The position numbers were made by a program, and so were the translations under genes. Positions 25,216-32,869 of a stretch of 33,522 nt of DNA are shown in pieces (within the stretch, counting starts at the first letter, position 1; every line of letters begins with the position of its first letter). The notes beneath the pieces were generated by a model. It saw only the letters and a list, made by a program, of their open reading frames with translations, was not told the origin of the DNA and searched no databases. This DNA comes from an uncultured Prevotellaceae bacterium (GTDB lineage Bacteria; Bacteroidota; Bacteroidia; Bacteroidales; Bacteroidaceae), in assembly GCA_902761905.1 (NCBI GenBank), contig CACWMK010000046.1:1-33522 (forward strand). Reading direction: 5' to 3'.

Positions 25216-25229
25216 AACATTTAAATGTT
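25216..25229. promoter_or_regulatory. 14-bp perfect palindrome in the leader, possible operator
   Basis: AACATTTAAATGTT is a perfect palindrome between the predicted transcription start and the start codon, ending 9 nt before the ATG. It could be a repressor site or a weak RNA hairpin. AT-rich palindromes also arise by chance. Confidence 0.3.
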
Positions 25230-25238
25230 TTATTATCA

Positions 25239-25901
25239 ATGATTTATTCAAAAGAAGTGGAGAACATGTGTAGCGTTTGTAAGGGCGCTTACCATGGACC
25301 TGCACCTATCCCAATTTCTGGTTACACCCACGGTATCGGCTGGTGCGCACCTCAGCAGGGCGCTTGTAAGCTGAGCCTGAACGTTAAGGACGGTGTTATT
25401 CAGGAGGCTCTTGTAGAGACCATCGGATGTACAGGTATGACACACTCAGCTGCTATGGCTTCTGAGATTCTGCCTGGTAAGACTATCCTCGAGGCTCTGA
25501 ACACTGACCTGGTTTGCGATGCTATCAACACTGCTATGCGTGAGCTCTTCCTGCAGATTGTTTACGGACGTACACAGAGCGCCTTCTCTGAGGGTGGTCT
25601 GGCTATTGGCGCTGGTCTTGAGGATCTTGGTAAGGGTCTTCGTTCACAGACTGGTACTCTCTATGGCACCGTTGCTAAGGGTACACGTTATCTTGAGCTT
25701 ACTGAGGGTTACATCACCAAGCAGTACCTCGATGCTAACAACGAGGTTTGCGGTTACGAGTATGTACACCTTGGCAAGATGATGGAGGCTGTTAAGAACG
25801 GCATGGATGCTAACGAGGCTCTGAAGAAGTTCACTGGCTCTTACGGTCGTACAACCGAGGAGCAGGGTGCAGTTAAGGCTATTGATCCACGTAAAGAATA
25901 A
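25239..25901 (+). CDS. IscU/NifU-like iron-sulfur scaffold-type protein (GGGtGRT partner)
   Basis: The 220-aa protein has an IscU-like fold region: LSLNVKDGVIQEALVETIGCTGMTHSAAMASEILPGKTILEAL aligns by eye with the scaffold pattern of strand, Cys-x-x-x-Ser/Ala helix and the GKT turn. Candidate ligand cysteines are Cys36, Cys43, Cys64 and Cys93, and a CxxC pair (11 and 14) precedes the domain. The C-terminal ~90 residues, with GxxxYGTVAKGTRY and YEYVHLGKMMEAVKNG, go beyond a simple IscU. No IscS, ferredoxin or Hsc genes are near, so this is not a standard Isc operon. The GGGtGRT gene follows after 15 nt. Codon use (GCT, GGT, CGT) suggests high expression. Confidence 0.78.
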   Translation: MIYSKEVENMCSVCKGAYHGPAPIPISGYTHGIGWCAPQQGACKLSLNVKDGVIQEALVETIGCTGMTHSAAMASEILPGKTILEALNTDLVCDAINTAMRELFLQIVYGRTQSAFSEGGLAIGAGLEDLGKGLRSQTGTLYGTVAKGTRYLELTEGYITKQYLDANNEVCGYEYVHLGKMMEAVKNGMDANEALKKFTGSYGRTTEEQGAVKAIDPRKE

Positions 25902-25916
25902 TAGGAGGATACGACA

Positions 25917-26933
25917 ATGATTAGAAAAGTACAGTTTGAGAGTCAGGAGCGCCGTATCAACCAGGTTCTTGCTGCTCTGAAAGAGAATGGCATCAACTCT
26001 ATCGAGGAGGCCAATGAGATTTGTGAAAAGGCAGGTATCGATCCATATCAGATGTGTGAAGACACACAGCTCATCTGTTTCGAGAACGCTAAGTGGGCAT
26101 ATGTTTGTGGTGCAGCTATCGCCATCAAGAAGGGTGTTAAGACAGCTGCCGAGGCTGCTGAGGCTATCGGTATCGGTCTGCAGAGCTTCTGTATCCCCGG
26201 ATCAGTAGCCGACGATCGTAAGGTAGGTATCGGTCACGGTAACCTGGCTGCTCGTCTGCTCCGCGAGGAGACTGAGTGCTTCGCATTCCTGGCTGGTCAC
26301 GAGAGCTTCGCTGCTGCCGAGGGTGCTATCAAGATTGCTGAGATGGCTAACAAGGTTCGCCAGAAGCCACTCCGCGTTATCCTGAACGGTCTTGGTAAGG
26401 ACGCTGCCCAGATCATCAGCCGTATCAACGGTTTCACATACGTACAGACCAAGTTTGATTACTTCACTGGCGACCTGAACGTTGTTAAGGAGGTTCCTTA
26501 TGGCAACAATCCTAACCGTCTGAAGGTTAAGTGCTATGGCGCTGACGACGTTCGTGAGGGTGTAGCAATCCTGTGGAAGGAGAACGTAGACGTATCAATC
26601 ACTGGTAACTCTACCAACCCAACACGTTTCCAGCACCCAGTAGCTGGTACTTACAAGAAGGAGCGCGTACTCGCTGGTAAGCCTTACTTCTCAGTAGCTA
26701 GTGGTGGTGGTACTGGTCGTACCCTGCACCCAGATAACATGGCTGCTGGTCCTGCTTCATACGGTATGACTGATACTCTGGGTCGTATGCACTCAGACGC
26801 TCAGTTCGCAGGTTCATCTTCAGTTCCTGCTCACGTAGAGATGATGGGATTCCTGGGTATGGGTAACAACCCAATGGTAGGTGCTACTGTATCTGTAGCA
26901 GTTGCTATCGACCTGGCTATCAATAAGAAGTAA
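25917..26933 (+). CDS. GGGtGRT family protein
   Basis: The 338-aa protein contains the family-defining motif GGGTGRT at residues 263-269, within SVASGGGTGRTLHPD. The family (GGGtGRT, Pfam DUF type) is conserved across several anaerobic phyla, but its biochemical role is unknown to me. Other notable parts are the Gly/His-rich segment VGIGHGNLAARLLREETECFAFLAGHESFAAAEGA and VILNGLGKDAAQIISRINGF. It has six cysteines but no CxxC cluster, and no signal peptide. It lies 15 nt behind the IscU-like gene with AGGAGG-like ATAGGAGGAT before the start, an unusually good ribosome-binding site for this phylum. Biased codons suggest abundant expression. Confidence 0.82.
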   Translation: MIRKVQFESQERRINQVLAALKENGINSIEEANEICEKAGIDPYQMCEDTQLICFENAKWAYVCGAAIAIKKGVKTAAEAAEAIGIGLQSFCIPGSVADDRKVGIGHGNLAARLLREETECFAFLAGHESFAAAEGAIKIAEMANKVRQKPLRVILNGLGKDAAQIISRINGFTYVQTKFDYFTGDLNVVKEVPYGNNPNRLKVKCYGADDVREGVAILWKENVDVSITGNSTNPTRFQHPVAGTYKKERVLAGKPYFSVASGGGTGRTLHPDNMAAGPASYGMTDTLGRMHSDAQFAGSSSVPAHVEMMGFLGMGNNPMVGATVSVAVAIDLAINKK

Positions 26934-26956
26934 TCACTTTTTCTTGATATAATAAT

Positions 26957-26989
26957 TAACCCTCGCCGTTTGGCGGGGGTTATTTTTTT
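26957..26989 (+). terminator. terminator of the IscU-like/GGGtGRT operon
   Basis: TAACCCTCGCC pairs with GGCGGGGGTTA (one T-G wobble) around a GTTT loop and is followed by T7. It lies 23 nt after the GGGtGRT stop codon. Confidence 0.9.
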
Positions 26990-27007
26990 GCGTGGGATCT
27001 TAAAGTT

Positions 27008-27313
27008 TTAGATCTCAAAGTCGAGACACGAGCGCTGCACTGTGTAGGGGCGAACCTTACCGTTGGCCACAGCTACATGCTCGGGATGAACGGCATAACC
27101 CTTCAGTGCCTCTTCGCTCTCGAGTGTGCTGTCGAGCATCACGTCGGCATTCGACGATGCCAGGCGACCATCGATGTGAACCTTGACATCAATGAGTCCT
27201 GGAACCTTGCCTACCAATCCCTCGAGACCAGCCTTGATGCCAGCCTTTACTTTCTGCTTCTCTTCTTCAGAGAGTTCTGGATTAAGTGTCCAGAGAATAA
27301 TGTGCTTAACCAT
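27008..27313 (-). CDS. Dabb-domain (stress-responsive A/B barrel) protein
   Basis: The 101-aa protein fits a single dimeric alpha/beta barrel domain: MVKHIILWTL at the N-terminus, a helix with EEEKQKVKAGIKAGLEGL, VPGLIDVKVHID, ADVMLDSTLESEEALKGYAVHPEHVAVANG and a C-terminal strand. The HIILW and HPEHV motifs are hallmarks of the Dabb family. Members range from plant stress proteins to small bacterial enzymes and often have no known reaction. It is a single-gene unit with its own TATTTTTG box, divergent from ettA. Confidence 0.88.
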   Translation of the reverse strand: MVKHIILWTLNPELSEEEKQKVKAGIKAGLEGLVGKVPGLIDVKVHIDGRLASSNADVMLDSTLESEEALKGYAVHPEHVAVANGKVRPYTVQRSCLDFEI

Positions 27314-27342
27314 AACCTTGAAATTATTAATTGATTATGCCG

Positions 27343-27350
27343 CAAAAATA
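27343..27350 (-). promoter_or_regulatory. -7 box (TATTTTTG) of the Dabb gene
   Basis: CAAAAATA on the plus strand reads TATTTTTG on the minus strand, about 30 nt before the start codon. Confidence 0.5.
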
Positions 27351-27413
27351 AGCAAAATAATCTGTATGGCAAAGAAAAATGACGAAAACATAGTTGATTT
27401 CGAGGAATTTTAG

Positions 27414-27421
27414 TAAATTTG
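27414..27421 (+). promoter_or_regulatory. -7 box (TAAATTTG) of ettA
   Basis: TAAATTTG fits TAnnTTTG and ends 29 nt before the ettA ATG. Confidence 0.55.
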
Positions 27422-27450
27422 CGCCAAATTTAAAATAATCAAGAATCATT

Positions 27451-29148
27451 ATGGCAACAGTCGACGACAAGAAGGTAATCTTCTCGATGGTGGGGGTGAG
27501 CAAGACCATCCAACAGAATCAGAAACAAGTGCTCAAAAACATCTACCTAAGCTTCTTCTATGGTGCTAAGATCGGTATCATCGGACTGAATGGTGCAGGT
27601 AAGTCAACACTGATGAAAATCATCGCCGGCCTGGATCAGCAGTATCAGGGCAACGTGGTGTGGAGCCCAGGCTATAGCGTGGGTTATCTGCCTCAGGACC
27701 CACCACTGAACGAGGAAAAGACGGTGAAGGAGAATGTGATGGAGGGTGTGCAGCACGTGTACGACGCACTGGCTGAATACGACGAGATAAACGTGAAATT
27801 CGGACTGCCCGAGTACTACGAGGATGCCGACAAGATGGACAAACTGATGCAGCGACAGGCTGAACTGCAGGACATCATCGACGCTACCGATGCGTGGAAT
27901 ATGGACTCGAAACTGGATCGCGCGATGGCTGCACTCAACTGTCCTCCTGGCGACTGGAGCGTGCAGAACCTCTCGGGTGGTGAGCGCCGCCGTGTGGCTC
28001 TGTGCCGACTGCTGCTACAGAAACCCGACGTGTTGCTACTCGACGAGCCTACTAACCATCTCGATGCTGAGTCGATCGACTGGTTGGAGCAGCATCTGCA
28101 ACAATACGAGGGTACGGTAATCGCTGTTACCCACGACCGTTACTTCCTCGACGATGTGGCTGAGTGGATACTGGAGCTGGATCGTGGCGAGGGTATCCCC
28201 TGGAAGGGCAACTACTCTAGTTGGCTGGAGCAGAAATCACAGCGCCTGGCTCAGGAGGAGAAATCGGCATCTAAGCGCCGCAAGACTCTGGAGCGCGAGC
28301 TAGAGTGGGTACGTATGGCGCCTAAGGCCCGTCATGCCAAGGGTAAGGCCCGACTCAACTCTTACGAGATGATGCTGAACGAGGAGCAGAAGCAGAAGGA
28401 AGAGAAGCTGGAGATATTTATCCCGAACGGTCCACGACTGGGTAATAAGGTTATCGAGGCCGAGCACGTGGCAAAATCGTACCCGGAGAAGACACTGTTT
28501 ACCGACCTGAACTTCAATCTGCCACCAAACGGTATCGTAGGTGTGATTGGTCCTAACGGCGCTGGTAAGACCACGCTGTTCCGCCTGATTATGGGCTTGG
28601 AACAGGCCGATGCAGGTTCGTTCGCAGTAGGAGAGACCGTGAAGCTGAGCTATGTAGACCAGCAGCACAAGGATATCGACCCCGCTAAATCGGTATATGA
28701 GGTAGTGAGCGGAGGCAACGAGACCATCCGTATGGGAGGCAAGGACGTAAACGTACGTGCTTATCTGTCGCGATTCAACTTCAGTGGTGCCGATCAAGAG
28801 AAGAAATGCGGCGTGCTGTCGGGTGGTGAGCGAAATCGCTTGCATCTGGCCATCGCACTGAAACAGGAAGGAAATGTGCTGTTGCTCGACGAGCCTACCA
28901 ACGATATCGACGTGAACACCCTGCGTGCACTCGAGGAAGGTCTTGAGGCTTTTGCCGGTTGTGCTGTTATAATCAGCCACGACCGCTGGTTCCTGGATCG
29001 TATCTGTACACACATTCTGGCTTTCGAGGGCGAGGGGAATGTGTTCTATTTCGAGGGTAACTATAGCGAGTACGAGAGCAACAAGGCTCAGCGTCTGGGC
29101 TTAGAGGAGCCAAAGCGCGCACGCTATCGTAAACTGATGGATGAATAA
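27451..29148 (+). CDS. ettA: energy-dependent translational throttle protein EttA (ABC-F)
   Basis: The 565-aa protein has two ABC ATPase domains and no membrane part, the mark of ABC-F translation factors. Walker A motifs are GLNGAGKST and GPNGAGKTT, the signatures LSGGERRR and LSGGERNR, and the Walker B motifs LLLDEPTNHLD and LLLDEPTNDID. The arm within domain 1 and the interdomain linker (about 270-330, KARHAKGKARLNSYE) match EttA, which binds the ribosomal E site and gates the first peptide bonds according to ADP/ATP ratio. The length is close to E. coli EttA. It lies 14 nt ahead of the uracil permease gene, perhaps co-transcribed. Confidence 0.93.
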   Translation: MATVDDKKVIFSMVGVSKTIQQNQKQVLKNIYLSFFYGAKIGIIGLNGAGKSTLMKIIAGLDQQYQGNVVWSPGYSVGYLPQDPPLNEEKTVKENVMEGVQHVYDALAEYDEINVKFGLPEYYEDADKMDKLMQRQAELQDIIDATDAWNMDSKLDRAMAALNCPPGDWSVQNLSGGERRRVALCRLLLQKPDVLLLDEPTNHLDAESIDWLEQHLQQYEGTVIAVTHDRYFLDDVAEWILELDRGEGIPWKGNYSSWLEQKSQRLAQEEKSASKRRKTLERELEWVRMAPKARHAKGKARLNSYEMMLNEEQKQKEEKLEIFIPNGPRLGNKVIEAEHVAKSYPEKTLFTDLNFNLPPNGIVGVIGPNGAGKTTLFRLIMGLEQADAGSFAVGETVKLSYVDQQHKDIDPAKSVYEVVSGGNETIRMGGKDVNVRAYLSRFNFSGADQEKKCGVLSGGERNRLHLAIALKQEGNVLLLDEPTNDIDVNTLRALEEGLEAFAGCAVIISHDRWFLDRICTHILAFEGEGNVFYFEGNYSEYESNKAQRLGLEEPKRARYRKLMDE

Positions 29149-29162
29149 ACTTAAAAAATAAA

Positions 29163-30500
29163 ATGAGTCAATTTGAAGAGAAAGAAGGCATCACTGATGC
29201 CAGAGAACTTGGTATGCCCAAGTACATTATCCTGGGCGTACAGCATTTGTTTGCTATGTTTGGTGCCACAGTGCTGGTGCCTGTGCTAACTGGTCTTTCT
29301 GTGTCGTCTACCTTGCTGTTTGCGGGTATCGGCACACTGGTGTTCCATTGCGTAAGCAAGTTTAAGGTGCCCGCATTCCTGGGCTCGTCGTTTGCCTTCC
29401 TGGGTGGCTATCTGTCGGTTAAGGCGCTGGGAGTAGAGCAGGGGATGAGCGAGACATTGGCCTTGGACTATGCCTGCATAGGTGTGCTCTTTGCCGGACT
29501 GTGTTATTTCGTGATGGCCGGACTCATCAAGTCGTTCGGTATCGAGAAGATGATGCGATTCTTCCCACCACTGGTTACCGGCCCGATGATTATCGCCATT
29601 GGTCTGGTGCTCTCGGGTAGCGCTATTCAGAATTGTACCACCAACTGGACACTGGCCATCGTGGCGCTTGCAACGGTGATTATCGCCAGCGTGTGTGGTA
29701 AGGGCATCATCAAGATTATCCCGATCCTGCTGGGTGTTGTGGTTAGCTATACCACGGCTGTAGTGATGGGCGAGGTTGATTTCACATCGCTTGGCGAGGC
29801 TGCCTGGATAGGTCTTCCATTCAGCAGAGAGCAGACGGTGCTGGCTGTTTTCGACAATATGGACACTACATTCCTTATTTCTACCATCATTGCTATCATG
29901 CCAATCGCTATTGCAACCATCATGGAGCATATCGGTGATATGTGCGCTATATCTTCAACAGTAGGCAAGGACTTCTTGAAGGAACCTGGATTGCATCGCA
30001 CACTGATGGGCGACGGACTGGCCACAGCTATTGCATCGCTCTTTGGCGCCCCAGCTAATACTACTTATGGCGAGAATACCGGAGTGCTCAACCTTACTAA
30101 GGTGTTCGACCCGGCTGTGATTCGCCTGGCTGCATGCTTTGCCATCCTGCTGTCGTTCTGTCCTAAGTTTGCCTGTCTCATTGGCTTGATGCCTGCCGCC
30201 ACTATCGGTGGTGTGAGCCTGATTCTCTACGGTATGATTTCGGCCGTGGGTGTGCGCAATCTGGTAGAGGATAGCGTCGACTTCAACTCTTCGCGCAACG
30301 TGTTTGTGGCTGCCCTGATTCTGGTGATAGCCATCGGCGTGAAATATGGTGCCGACGACAATGTGAACATTGGTCCTATCCACTTCTCAGGTCTTGCCCT
30401 TTCGGCCATCGTAGGCGTAGGTCTTAACGCCATCCTGCCTGGTAAGTTAGGCATGAAGATAAAGAGCGTTCACGGTAAAGATAAAAATCCCAAGGCATAG
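29163..30500 (+). CDS. uraA: uracil permease, NCS2 family
   Basis: The 445-aa membrane protein should import uracil with protons. QHLFAMFGATVLVPVL in TM1 matches UraA almost exactly. FLGSSFAFLGG (TM3 region), GDGLATAIASLFGAPANTTYGENTGVL (the NCS2 signature with the substrate-binding Glu and the NT-x-x-x-E pattern) and the later helices fit a 14-span NCS2 fold. The first 20 residues are cytoplasmic. It follows ettA after 14 nt. Its stop codon lies in the loop of the terminator hairpin at 30484-30516. Confidence 0.9.
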   Translation: MSQFEEKEGITDARELGMPKYIILGVQHLFAMFGATVLVPVLTGLSVSSTLLFAGIGTLVFHCVSKFKVPAFLGSSFAFLGGYLSVKALGVEQGMSETLALDYACIGVLFAGLCYFVMAGLIKSFGIEKMMRFFPPLVTGPMIIAIGLVLSGSAIQNCTTNWTLAIVALATVIIASVCGKGIIKIIPILLGVVVSYTTAVVMGEVDFTSLGEAAWIGLPFSREQTVLAVFDNMDTTFLISTIIAIMPIAIATIMEHIGDMCAISSTVGKDFLKEPGLHRTLMGDGLATAIASLFGAPANTTYGENTGVLNLTKVFDPAVIRLAACFAILLSFCPKFACLIGLMPAATIGGVSLILYGMISAVGVRNLVEDSVDFNSSRNVFVAALILVIAIGVKYGADDNVNIGPIHFSGLALSAIVGVGLNAILPGKLGMKIKSVHGKDKNPKA

Positions 30501-30516
30501 TCAGTCTTGGGATTTT
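30484..30516 (+). terminator. terminator overlapping the end of uraA
   Basis: AAAATCCCAAG pairs perfectly with CTTGGGATTTT (11 bp) around an 11-nt loop that contains the uraA TAG stop codon. A-rich and T-rich flanks could also stop transcription coming from the minus strand. Confidence 0.85.
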
Positions 30517-30527
30517 ACTTAAATCAT

Positions 30528-30564
30528 AACTCAATCGTTCCGCAGCCCATACAGCTAGTGGTGC
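30528..30564. repeat. 37-bp repeat, left copy (relic of a smalltalk gene 3' end)
   Basis: This segment matches 32725-32761 at 35 of 37 positions in the same orientation. Read on the minus strand it encodes TTSCMGCGTIE and then a leucine codon and a TGA stop at about 30523-30525, with no upstream ATG in that frame before the S41 gene's stop. It therefore looks like a separated 3' end of a smalltalk-type gene. Together with the right copy it brackets the S41 peptidase gene and the IS1380 fragment. Confidence 0.75.
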
Positions 30565-30580
30565 AAAGAGTAAGTAATGA

Positions 30581-32374
30581 TTAACGGCTGTAGAAATCCT
30601 CTATCAGCTTGCCGATCTTTGGAATATCGAAGAATTCGTCGACTTCCAACGGGTAGTCGGGCTCGATACCTTCTTCGATGTTCTCGCCTTTCAAGTTGTT
30701 GAGGCGAATACGATGCGTGGAGTAGCGATAAGCGAAGCCATCGGCTGAGGGGCTGTAGAGCACCGCGCAAGATCCGCCTCCCGACTTCTTGCCGAGCAGG
30801 CAGATGCCGTAGTCTTTCAGGAGTGCGGGCAGCAGGTTGCCACATGAGAAGCTGTGAGTGCTAATGAGCACACCGATGTTCATCGTCAGTTTTACATCCT
30901 TGTCTTTCTCGTCGAATTTGCCGTCCAGGTTGCGGTCTACCTCAAAGGTGCTCTTCATTTTCTGTCCTGTCAGCACGTTTTCGTGCACGATGTCTGACGA
31001 GCCACCTCGATTGGCGGATATGTCGAGGATAAAGTTCTTGACCTCGGGGTCGTTCTGCGCCTTTTCAAGTGCGTCGACGAGGATGACCAACCAGTCGTTG
31101 GGATACTGGTCGATGGTGGGTTTGGGGCCTTCACCCTTGTAGTACTTGCGCCATCCGGAATCATCGCATAGGAAGGTGCCGAATTGACAATAGGCTGTGT
31201 TGCCCACCTTATAGTAGTTCACACCCTCGCCTAACGCTTTGGCACGAGCCTCGTTCAAATGGTCGGCAAGCGCATTACGACCAACCCAATGTTCATAGAT
31301 AGGTTCATATTCAGGACAAATGTCCCCAAATTCACCCCTTTTAGCGTTTTTGATACCGTTGAGCGTCGATAAGAAGGTGGAATTGCCGCTGAAGTCACTC
31401 ATCACTGTTACGTCTGTATTGGTGTGACCTTCATCACAGAGGAGACAACCCAGCGTGACGGTGCCGGAAATGAAGTCGTACATATTGGTAGACTGCAGCA
31501 GCTCGCGCGTCATCTGACCCGCCTTTCCGTAGTCCTGCAGGGCTTGATCCAGCCCCTTTTCCTTCAAGCCCTTGTTTTCAAGAAGCGTGCGCCCGGGATA
31601 GCCGAAGAAGTTGGTGAGCGTGAAGCAGAGGTTGCGATAGGCGAAGTCGGCCATGTCAGCCGTACGTGTCTCTTTCAGGATAGGCGTGATGAAGAATGAG
31701 GGATATCCGTTGTCCAGAGAATAGGCGCCATCAGGAGCCACCATCACAGCCTCGCCGTTGAAGTCAGCCATATGCATGTAACTGTCTGTGTAGAGGTCGG
31801 CAATGGTTGCGAAGGGGAAATAGACGTTCTCACCGTCCTCCCTGATGTCGATGCCGTATTTGCCATAGTCCAGCGTCACATCGACCTGCTTGGGTGAAGC
31901 GTCCAGCGACTTCCACCGGATGATGGGCAGGGCGTCGTAGATAGTGTTAGGCATACCTGGCTGCACCATCCCCATCATGTTGGTGAACGCCTCGTAGTCG
32001 TTGCTCTCAAACAAGTCGTTCGCCGTATCAACCTTAGCCGTGCCGCAAGGACTGGTCAGGGCGTACTGATGCTCTGCAGTCTTCACCACCTGCACCGTCG
32101 TGCCGGGATACATGATGCTCTGGAAGTTGCTGATGCTGACGTAAGCCACGCTGGGCATATCGTTGTAGAAGCGCAGCATCACCATACCCTGGGGACTGTT
32201 CTGTGGATCTACGACGGGATACATACGCTCCACGTAGTCCTTCACCTCCGGCTTGGGCACATCGGGAGTCACCACGGGGTTGTCGATGTCGGTGGTACAC
32301 GAGGCCATGGTCACTGGTGCCAGGCCGCAGACGATGATGGCGGCGAGCATCCATTGTAATTGTCTCTTCTTCAT
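30581..32374 (-). CDS. S41-family peptidase lipoprotein
   Basis: The 597-aa product begins MKKRQLQW and has a lipoprotein signal ending in TMASC, so it should be anchored by Cys outside the inner membrane. The C-terminal ~190 residues form an S41 (tail-specific protease) domain: FILDISANRGGSSD, then the nucleophile region STHSFSCGN with Ser510 and the candidate base lysine in GKKSGGGS (529/530). The long N-terminal part is specific to Bacteroidetes members. An in-frame GTG at 32392 was rejected because the ATG at 32374 follows TTTAGGT and starts a clean signal. The gene and the IS1380 fragment lie between 37-bp direct repeats, which suggests later insertion into the smalltalk locus. Confidence 0.85.
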   Translation of the reverse strand: MKKRQLQWMLAAIIVCGLAPVTMASCTTDIDNPVVTPDVPKPEVKDYVERMYPVVDPQNSPQGMVMLRFYNDMPSVAYVSISNFQSIMYPGTTVQVVKTAEHQYALTSPCGTAKVDTANDLFESNDYEAFTNMMGMVQPGMPNTIYDALPIIRWKSLDASPKQVDVTLDYGKYGIDIREDGENVYFPFATIADLYTDSYMHMADFNGEAVMVAPDGAYSLDNGYPSFFITPILKETRTADMADFAYRNLCFTLTNFFGYPGRTLLENKGLKEKGLDQALQDYGKAGQMTRELLQSTNMYDFISGTVTLGCLLCDEGHTNTDVTVMSDFSGNSTFLSTLNGIKNAKRGEFGDICPEYEPIYEHWVGRNALADHLNEARAKALGEGVNYYKVGNTAYCQFGTFLCDDSGWRKYYKGEGPKPTIDQYPNDWLVILVDALEKAQNDPEVKNFILDISANRGGSSDIVHENVLTGQKMKSTFEVDRNLDGKFDEKDKDVKLTMNIGVLISTHSFSCGNLLPALLKDYGICLLGKKSGGGSCAVLYSPSADGFAYRYSTHRIRLNNLKGENIEEGIEPDYPLEVDEFFDIPKIGKLIEDFYSR

Positions 32375-32435
32375 ACCTAAATTTCGCAGCACTTTAGTTT
32401 AACTTTCTTTATAAGTTCCTGTGCAACAAAAAGTT

Positions 32436-32506
32436 CTTCGACGCGCGAAGCGGCCGCTCGATCTCTGATCGCTTGCTACCGCAGGGACGCAAGAAAGCCG
32501 AGCGGC
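32436..32506. other. inverted-repeat-rich non-coding segment upstream of the S41 gene
   Basis: The 204-nt stretch between the S41 start and the IS1380 reading frame contains no gene. It holds GCCGCTCG (32453-32460) paired with CGAGCGGC (32499-32506), an inner CTTGC/GCAAG pair (32472-32476 with 32489-32493) and a separate CTTCG/CGAAG stem (32436-32450). The last stem, read on the minus strand, is followed by AACTTTTTG. It may be a transcription-stop structure or the remains of a mobile element end. Confidence 0.55.
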
Positions 32507-32579
32507 TCAGGATTTTGCCATGTCAGATTTTTCACTTATCTTAGTGCTGCAAATCAAGACAAGCAAAATCATCAATGAC

Positions 32580-32727
32580 ATGGCAAAGGTACAACAAAAA
32601 TCTGTGAAAATCACCGCTTTTGGTGGAATATTTTTCGTTTTGGACAAATTCGACTCTATTCTGTCCTCTGTGATAGACTCACACTTAGGACTTCGCAGCA
32701 CTCTGATTGGCTATCAGTACAGCGAAC
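32580..32727 (+). pseudogene. IS1380-family transposase, N-terminal fragment
   Basis: From ATG 32580 the frame encodes MAKVQQKSVKITAFGGIFFV, then LDKFDSILSSVIDSHLGLRS and TLIGYQYSE. This matches, from memory, the conserved start of Bacteroides/Prevotella IS1380 transposases (FGGIFxxxxxFDxxLSxxIDSxLGLR and YGYQYSE). Homology stops after YQYSE, exactly where the 37-bp smalltalk repeat begins (32725). About 49 of the ~430 residues remain, with no right end of the IS. The element's left end probably lies near 32507. Confidence 0.65.
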
Positions 32728-32837
32728 TCAATCGGTCCGCAGCCCATACAGCTAGTAGTGCTGATGGCTGTAAGGAATGCTGTGAGTGCGGCTACTAGTA
32801 CCTTCACCGCTATCTCCGTGATGCTTTTCCTATTCAT
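32685..32837 (-). CDS. smalltalk micro-protein with altered C-terminus
   Basis: This 50-aa frame starts MNRKSITEIAVKVLVAALTA and continues FLTAISTTSCMGCG. The single hydrophobic helix ending in a TSCM-type motif is characteristic of the 'smalltalk' proteins (about 30-35 aa) that accompany HU-like genes in Bacteroidales, and such an HU gene lies directly upstream here (32940 on). After GCGPIE the frame runs into the antisense of the IS1380 fragment (FAVLIANQSAAKS) before a stop, so the natural end (IEL, as in the relic at 30528) has been replaced. Function of the family is unknown; a membrane-associated or lipid-anchored peptide is possible. Confidence 0.7.
   Translation of the reverse strand: MNRKSITEIAVKVLVAALTAFLTAISTTSCMGCGPIEFAVLIANQSAAKS
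32725..32761. repeat. 37-bp repeat, right copy (inside the smalltalk gene)
   Basis: This copy differs from 30528-30564 at two positions only (T to G, G to A). On the minus strand it encodes STTSCMGCGPIE of the smalltalk frame. Its left edge coincides with the end of the IS1380 homology. Confidence 0.85.
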
Positions 32838-32869
32838 ACGCTAGTTTGTTAGGTTACTTACTCCTCCCT

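Noticed and set aside
32507-32701. Minus-strand frame opposite the IS1380 fragment
   Set aside because: The plus-strand frame explains the region through transposase similarity; the antisense frame only overlaps the smalltalk tail in another register.
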